Of a stretch of 64,000 nt of DNA, positions 58,035 to 64,000 are shown piece after piece. Position numbers and translations under genes: made by a program. Numbering within the stretch: position 1 is the first letter of the stretch; each line of letters begins with the position of its first letter. The notes beneath the pieces are model-generated. The model ran no database searches. It was not told where the DNA came from and saw only the letters and a list, made by a program, of their open reading frames with translations. Source of the DNA: Beroe forskalii (Eukaryota > Ctenophora > Nuda > Beroida > Beroidae); contig WFMF01000015.1 of assembly GCA_011033025.1 (NCBI GenBank), positions 930,001 through 994,000 on the forward strand, given 5' to 3'.

Positions 58035-60511
58035 ATGCGGCCTGTTAACCTGGCATACCGGCGTCTTGTTGTCGGGGTCCTGCTCGTTCTCATCATCCTC
58101 TTCTCATGTGTCTTCCTCCTTTACACAAATACTCCCAACACTCTCAACTTGGTTTGTTTCTTGAAACTTTAATTGCATCAATCAATAGCGTGTTTTGTTC
58201 TGATTTTAATTGCCAGATCATGAATTTTCAAACTGAATGTTTTGGAATGTGATATTATTTTGACGTCTATTTTTGTAAATTTTGGTATCTAGAATTCTGA
58301 ATTTCAGTGATATCATCGTTTCATTCACCAATAATTATTGACTGCTGATATCTCCTTTCTTTCAGGAGGTGACGTCATCCAATCAGAGTATCCCGTTCCT
58401 AATCATCGTATCAGAAGCAAGGTCGGGCAGCACGTGGCTTGAGAGCTTCTTCAAGGAAAACGAGAGAGTCATCGACTTCTTTGAGCCTCTCGATCAAAGG
58501 GCGTTTTCCAGCGTGAGTGTTTAACTTTATGGGGTTCTCAAATCTACATTTGGTAGTTTCATGTATTGCTAACTTAGAACTTTGAGAAGTCTGGAGTTCA
58601 GATCCTCTAACTTGATCATTAAATTCTGATAATGTTGACATTACGCCTTTCATTGCTTTGATTCCTGTTTTCAGGTACTGATTATGCCGTCACCTAACCC
58701 GCCCCCCCCCATGAAACACTCCTTCTCTCAGGTGCTGAAAGAAGGGCAGGTTTTGTCAGAAGATGAGTATGACCGGATAAAACTGGAAATCCTGAGTAAC
58801 GAGTGTCAGTGTCAGTTCAAACATGTCAAGTACCCGTCAATGGGGGAGCGTGCTTCGTGGAGCAAATCCCTTCATGTGAGTTGATTCAATAATAAACATG
58901 TGACTTTTAATAATTTTATGTGAAGTTTGGCACATATTTCAAATCTTATTTCAAAATTTTGTACCCAATTAGACAGAAATGAAGAATTAACGGAAATTTT
59001 TGAATGGGACGAAAGATCATGTAATCCAGCAATATTTTCATCGTCTCCAAGGTTACTTGAATGACAACGGTGAAGTAAAACCAGAGTTCAGAAAGCCTAA
59101 GAGCACAGAGCTGAAAGCTACCCTCAAGGCTGCAACACCTGAGGACCTCAGTAAGTCTCAGCTGGAATTTCTTGAGATCAAAATTTAGATTGCTTTTATT
59201 TTTTGTTTGCTCTTTGGAAACTCGCATCTTTGAGACTTTTAAAAATGAAAAGTGCGATGATTTAGTTCATTATCAGATAATAATTAATATTGTCAGCCTT
59301 TAATTTCTACAAGAAAGTCTCAGTGAGAAATTACGCCCCGCTTTTGCGTCGCAATAGGTCTTTTTATACAATCAGGTTACTGTATAAGAAGACATAGTGA
59401 TAGTGCGACACAATATTGGGCCGTTATTTCCACAAGTCGTAACACTGTAGCTCATCCCTCGCAGCTAAAGTTGAGGAGATGTGTAGAAGCAGAGACCTGG
59501 TGACTGCCAAGGTGATCCGACTGCGAGACTTCACCCTCCTCTCTCGTCTCCCGGCCTTGGGGTGCCTCAACTTCAAGATACTCCACCTCATCAGGGACCC
59601 TAGACCCATCATCCAATCGAGAATGGTATGTCATATGTTAGTGCTTCAAAAGTTTAATGAAATTTGTTTATTGAATTAACCAGATCCACTCTTTTAATTC
59701 TGCAATATGTTGTACGACTGATTGTGACGCACAACATTGTAGTGTGTCACTACAGTTTGTATTCCTCATATTCCTCAACAAACCCTAGAAAACTATCGGT
59801 TAACCGAATCGAAACTGAAATGCCGGTTAACCGGGCGTTTTCAGCCAACCGAAACCGGATTTATTTAGAAATGGTATCCGGTCGTCAGCTAACAAATCAT
59901 CCTCCTGCTTCAGAGTACATTCGGGGAGTTGTACCAGGGAAACGGAGAGAAGATGTCAAAGTTCAACGAGGCTGACATCAGGTCGGTGGCAACGGACATC
60001 TGTCAGACGTACCTCCACAACGTGAGAGTGGGACTAACGCCGCAGTTCAGGGATGTCTACAGGGTCGTTAAATACGAGGATGTGAGTATATTGTATAGTT
60101 CCTGATAGCTTCCCTTTTCATCATGCTCTCTATAAATACCCTTAGCTTTGAAATTGAAGTAAATCACTCTGTTTCCTTTTTTACGTCTACCCACTGCCCT
60201 AACGGCCTAACTGTCTCTTTCTCCACCATCCCCCTTAGAGATGGCTTTTTACTCCACCGCATCCCCCGTAGATTGGATCTGCTCCTTCTTACTTTTTGCT
60301 CTCTTGCAGATTTGTTCTGCTCCTCCTTACTTTTTGCTCTCTTGCAGATTGGGTTTGCTCCTTCTTACTTTTTGCTCTATTGCAGATTGGATCTGCTCCA
60401 ATAGACTACGCTAGAGAAGTGTACAGCTTTGCTGGGATGACTCTAACTCCAGATGTCGAGGATTACATTAGAAAGAGCTCCTCTGGCTCAACAGTAGCTG
60501 GCAAATACGAG
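58035..60511 (+). CDS. Carbohydrate sulfotransferase (CHST/GlcNAc-6-O type), right copy, last exon lost
   Basis: Same gene as the left copy, here on the plus strand. Exons: 58035-58151 (MRPVNLAYRR, membrane helix), 58366-58512 (ARSGSTW PAPS loop), 58675-58875 (MKHSFSQVLKEGQVLSEDEY), 59030-59150, 59465-59625 (KILHLIRDPRP 3'-phosphate site), 59914-60081 (ELYQGNGEKMSKFNEADIR) and 60386-60511 (YSFAGMTLTPDVEDYI). All seven are in frame, about 347 residues. The eighth exon, which in the left copy gives the last 40 residues, is missing. Only its final bases (CTACCAACTCCTCTAG) remain at about 62,339-62,354, after a 1.8-kb foreign segment. The product would therefore lack the conserved C-terminal helix, unless another terminal exon is used. 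The acceptor of exon 7 is repeated four times (60,260-60,390). Confidence 0.83.
60262..60390. repeat. Tandem array over the sulfotransferase exon 7 acceptor (right copy)
   Basis: Four units, each with a polypyrimidine tract, an AG and exon-like bases: CCCCCGTAGATTGGATCTGC, CTCTTGCAGATTTGTTCTGC, CTCTTGCAGATTGGGTTTGC and CTATTGCAGATTGGATCTGC. The left copy has eight units, so copy number has changed since the duplication. Confidence 0.92.
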
Positions 60512-60555
60512 GTGCGTACATCGGCTAGAAGTGTAAAAACACTCCCATATTATGT

Positions 60556-62337
60556 TGGGGGGGGGGCCAACGTAATTTTTGTACATTTTTGTACATACTA
60601 ATTTTTGTACACTTTCAGATTTACTGGGTAAAAATGTACAAGAATGTACAAAGATGTACAAAAATGTACAAATCTATCTCGGCCCAAGAAGGTGGAATAC
60701 AGACTTGGTTTTCAACTTTATATGTTCACAATGGTCATGCTCATATACGACTTGTTGATAAACATAGGCCCTAAAGTGTTTGTATGTTGAGTTATGGACA
60801 TGGAGTGTACGCGCAACCCATATTCTCATATTGTAATATCAAGAAAGTCGAGACTTGGCCGGGTCGCCAGCGCCAGTCTCATCGCCTTTCTTTTTCAATC
60901 ATCTAAATCTTATCGGACTTCGTTGACAAAACTCCTAAGTCCTATACAACTTAGGTGCCGGGTTGGTAATAAGTCGGCACACCCCTTCTTCAAGGAAACA
61001 ATAGAAGTTGGTGGAAAATCGTTTGGCAAAGTTAATATTAATTGATCTAAATATGCAGTACCTACTGCGATTGAATTTAGTGATGAAATTAATATCAAAC
61101 TGTTTAATCACCATGATCTCATGATGTCAGAAGAAAGTTGCCTGCCGGGCCGGAGGCATTTTGACAATTGGTTGAGGAATGAGGTTCCTGGGTGGAACCA
61201 GGGAGTTTCTCATATCTTTGACCTGTGTCCTGTCCTAGACAGGAGCTCTCAGTCAGGAGCTCTCAATTCTCAGTAAGGAGCTCGGGTCAGAGTTACTATA
61301 CAGGGACGTGACCCTTTACGCTGACCCGGGTTATTGTCCGATACAAAATTCTTTCTAGACAGGGCTGGTCGAGCTATAGCTCCTGTCAGCTTACGCCTAG
61401 TGTCACGTGTGCAAAAAGGTGCTATGTTACAATAACAAGTGAGATGATGCGCAACAATGATCTTACGATCTGCTTCCTATTTTGGGTATTTTGTCCTGTA
61501 ATGTCATGATGCGCACCACGTGATAGGGGCATGCGTATTGCGTATCAGAGTGAGCTATAGCTTGGGTCAGGGTGCTTTCTAGACTGGAATGATGAAGATG
61601 GACTGAACTATAATTAATAATAGTCGGAGCTATAATAGCAGGGGTATGATAAATGCCTCAATTATTGCCCTGGCCCTGGCTATAGCCGGTACTACAGCTG
61701 GGGTGAGGGGTCAGCATAAAACCCCATTCTAGAAGGCTTGCTCGAGCTATAGCTTGAACTATACCCTTTAAAATCCCTGTAAGTGTAAATAAAAATCAAC
61801 TTAACATGGCAACTGCATAGTGAGAGACGAGTTGAGACAAGAGATTGACAACAAAGGTGCACGGCCCCATCATATTGTTATACTGCGGACAACAGAATAC
61901 AAGTATCAATTATGCAAGACCCATCATCCGTAATCTGGAAAGGTAATTGAATTGAAACGGAATCATGGTGCTTATCATAATAAACATATCGTGTTTGATT
62001 AGTAGGCCATTCATGCCACGCCATCATGGAGCATTAGGCATTGAATTGATGACGTTGATCCGTACATGATAAGCGTGCATGTACCTATACTGTGTACAAG
62101 CGAAATGTCGATACATGGGTGCTTGTGTAAATTTGTATAAAATGACCAAAACTCCAACATTAGATCAGGATACAAATTTATTAAGTCTATAGGAGTATAG
62201 GGAAGTTAAAATAGATTTTACTCCTCAAGCCATATTTCTATGGTCGGAAAGTACATTTTTGTATATACTTGTACATTTTTGTACATACTTATTTTTGTAC
62301 ATATTCAGATTTACTGGGTAAAAATGTACAAAAATGT
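60556..62337. mobile_element. 1.8-kb segment replacing the last sulfotransferase exon
   Basis: It has no counterpart in the left arm and takes the place of left-arm 36,565-36,915, which holds almost all of exon 8. It is bounded by near-identical direct repeats: TTTTTGTACATACT..., CAGATTTACTGGGTAAAAAT and GTACAAAAATGTAC words at about 60,582-60,675 and 62,262-62,338. After the first repeat it contains a fragment of the element-A tandem unit (CATATACGACTTGTTGATAA at about 60,742). Next come AGGAGCTCTCAG repeats (61,240-61,280), several GAGCTATAGCT words (61,370-61,760) and AT-rich DNA. No gene is recognised. The direct-repeat ends could reflect insertion or repeat-mediated exchange. Confidence 0.75.
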
Positions 62338-63165
62338 ACCTACCAACTCCTCTAGTACCTCATGGCGGTGTGTGGTTTACTTTCACAAAGCGTGGTGGTT
62401 TCTGGATCAGCCGATCAGAACCCATTTCCAATGTGGGATATTTGCTTAGTCATCCGTGACAGAATTTATATCACGATTGCATTTGGACTTTGCTTACTTA
62501 TATCATTCAAGGGATTTATATTATGTTGCTATCATAGTTTTTAATTTCATTTTACATTTTTATTTGATTCAGAATCCTAATATAGTTTACGTTATGATAC
62601 TCAAAATAATTCCTTCCTGGGTTATTTTAGCTTTTAAATTGTAAAATCGTAAGTTTATCTTGCTGCTCAGATAATTTTATTGTACAGAGACGCATGCTAT
62701 ATCTCCACCAAAACACAAGGCTGTGACTTACAATCACTTTTAAAGTAAATTTGGTCGGACATGTTTTGGATCGGCATAATTTTGTTGGTGCTTATGGGTG
62801 CAATGGCCTCCAGCGCCCATGTTATGTCTGATACTCCAAAGTCCAATGAGGTATGCTACTGCTTGACTCGGAGTGAAAGCCAGAGATATAGCGAGCGCTT
62901 TTTCAGTCCTGTGTTTATACTGTTTTGAATTATCATTTGGACTTGGAATTTCATCAGTTTACCTTATAGTTATCATTTTGTCATTCAGCTTTGCATTTTA
63001 TTTATTCATAATCTTTTAGTTTCTTTTGGCATGATTACGAATGTGGATTGTGGAACCTGGAACGCTGCACACAGTGAATATGAGTTTGTGACAATGACAT
63101 GGTGATTGACTGCCATTTGCAGAATTTCATCTACGTAATCGTTCGTCAATCACAATGTTAGCGCA

Positions 63166-63915
63166 CAGTGCTTCACTACGGGAAGCAGTAGCAATGCACT
63201 CGTACACTTCACTACGGGAAGCGCTGCACGCGTAGTCGTACGCTTCTAAGTCTACGGGAATCGTTTAACTTCAAGCGTACGCAAAGCGTAAACAGTTATG
63301 ACAACGCCTATGCTTCCCGTAGAGGAGCATACGCGTGCAGCGCTTTCCGTAGTGAAGCGTATAAAGTGAAGCGTGCAGCGCTTCCCATAGTTAAGCGTGC
63401 AGCGCTTCCCGTAGTGAAGCAGCGCAGCGCTTTCCTTGTAGTGAAGAAGCAGCCTCCGTAGTGAAGCGTGCAGCGCTTCCCGTAGTGGAGCGCAGCGCTT
63501 CCCGTAGTGAAGCGTGCAGCGCTTCCCGTACAGCGCGCAGCGCTTCCCGTAGTGAAGTGCAGCGCAACGCTTCCCGTAGTGAAGCGTGCAGCGCTTCGCA
63601 GTAGTGAAGCGTGCAGCGCTTCCCGTAGTGAAGCGTGCAGCGCTTTCCCGTAGGTAGCGTGCAGCGCTGCTGCAAGTTGCTGCGCAGCGCCTGCAGTTGC
63701 TGCGCAGCGCTTCCGTACACCGTAGTGAAGCGTGCAGCGCTTCCGTAGTAGCGTGAAGTGTGCAGCGCTTCCCGTAGTGAAGCGCAGCGCTTCCCGTAGT
63801 GAAGCGTGCAGCGCTTCCCGTAGTGAAGCGCAGCAAGCTTTCTCAGTGAAGCGCGCGCAGCGTTTCCGGTGAAGCGTGCAGCGCTTCCTTCAGTGAAGCG
63901 TAGCGCTTCCCGTTA
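63166..63915. repeat. 24-bp minisatellite, right array (reverse orientation, degraded)
   Basis: The same unit as in the left array, read as its complement (GCAGCGCTTCCCGTAGTGAAGC), about 30 copies. There are many deletions and substitutions, and some GC-rich drift (GCTGCTGCAAGTTGCTGCGC). It sits at the outer end of the right arm, mirroring the left array, but is about one-eighth as long. Confidence 0.93.
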
Positions 63916-64000
63916 CAACAGTTGGAAGACTATAAAGGTACCCCGATTGCTAGAGTTTAGTTAGAGACCTGAGAGTTTAGTTAGAGACTTAGACTCTTAG
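63916..64000. other. Sequence beyond the right array
   Basis: Contains a short direct repeat of GAGTTTAGTTAGAGAC. It is too short to assign. Confidence 0.4.

Larger units (their letters stand above)
56697..63165. repeat. Right arm of the large inverted duplication
   Basis: Inverted copy of 35,691-40,971, longer by about 1.2 kb mainly because of the replacement at 60,556-62,337. It starts at CCCCTGCAGACACTTATCAC and is colinear with the left arm through all sulfotransferase exons except the last. It ends at the inverted, shorter 24-bp minisatellite. Between arms lies about 15.7 kb of unrelated sequence. 56,800-58,030 holds no gene other than the purine/pyrimidine tract upstream of the sulfotransferase start. 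Confidence 0.92.

Overview
This window is metazoan nuclear DNA. It has GT-AG spliceosomal introns, AATAAA signals, (GT)n microsatellites and spliced genes of animal-wide families: protein farnesyltransferase alpha, an SLC22-type transporter, ASH2L, METTL14 and a carbohydrate sulfotransferase. A secreted single ShKT-domain peptide and the types of retroelement and family-B DNA polymerase element present suggest an invertebrate, perhaps cnidarian-like. The species cannot be fixed from the window. Genes fill little of it; most is mobile, inverted-repeat or tandem-repeat DNA.

Layout. 0-3.9 kb: small inverted repeats, a 77-bp direct duplication and a 21-bp minisatellite. 3.9-7.2 kb: a decayed retroelement on the minus strand (PHD finger, reverse transcriptase, C-terminal domain). 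7.7-13.5 kb: fold-back element A, whose inverted repeats contain 172-180 bp tandem units. 14.0-16.5 kb: FNTA, minus strand, eight phase-consistent exons. 18.4-23.2 kb: an SLC22-type transporter, minus strand, nine phase-consistent exons, ending at about its ninth membrane segment. 24.0-25.5 kb: only the last three exons of ASH2L, plus strand. 26.1-29.4 kb: element B, a shorter relative of A in opposite orientation. 30.0-35.7 kb: a large 24-bp minisatellite. 35.7-41.0 kb and 56.7-63.2 kb: the arms of an inverted duplication, each with one copy of a sulfotransferase gene and each ending in the 24-bp minisatellite. Between the arms: the last two exons of METTL14, fold-back element C, a broken DNA polymerase B element split by fold-back element D, a 541-bp near-perfect palindrome, a 41-bp tandem array and a small ShKT-domain gene.

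The most unusual pattern is that short tandem arrays sit exactly on exon-intron borders in three unrelated genes. They cover the SLC22 exon 3 donor, the SLC22 exon 6 acceptor and donor, an ASH2L acceptor, and the sulfotransferase exon 7 acceptor in both arms with different copy numbers. Each array multiplies a usable splice site. The second striking point is that the two sulfotransferase copies carry complementary damage. The left copy has a frameshift in exon 3 but keeps its last exon. The right copy is in frame through exon 7 but has lost almost all of the last exon to a replacement of about 1.8 kb.

Exon borders were assigned by hand from splice consensus, phase and family resemblance. No alignment or database search was run.
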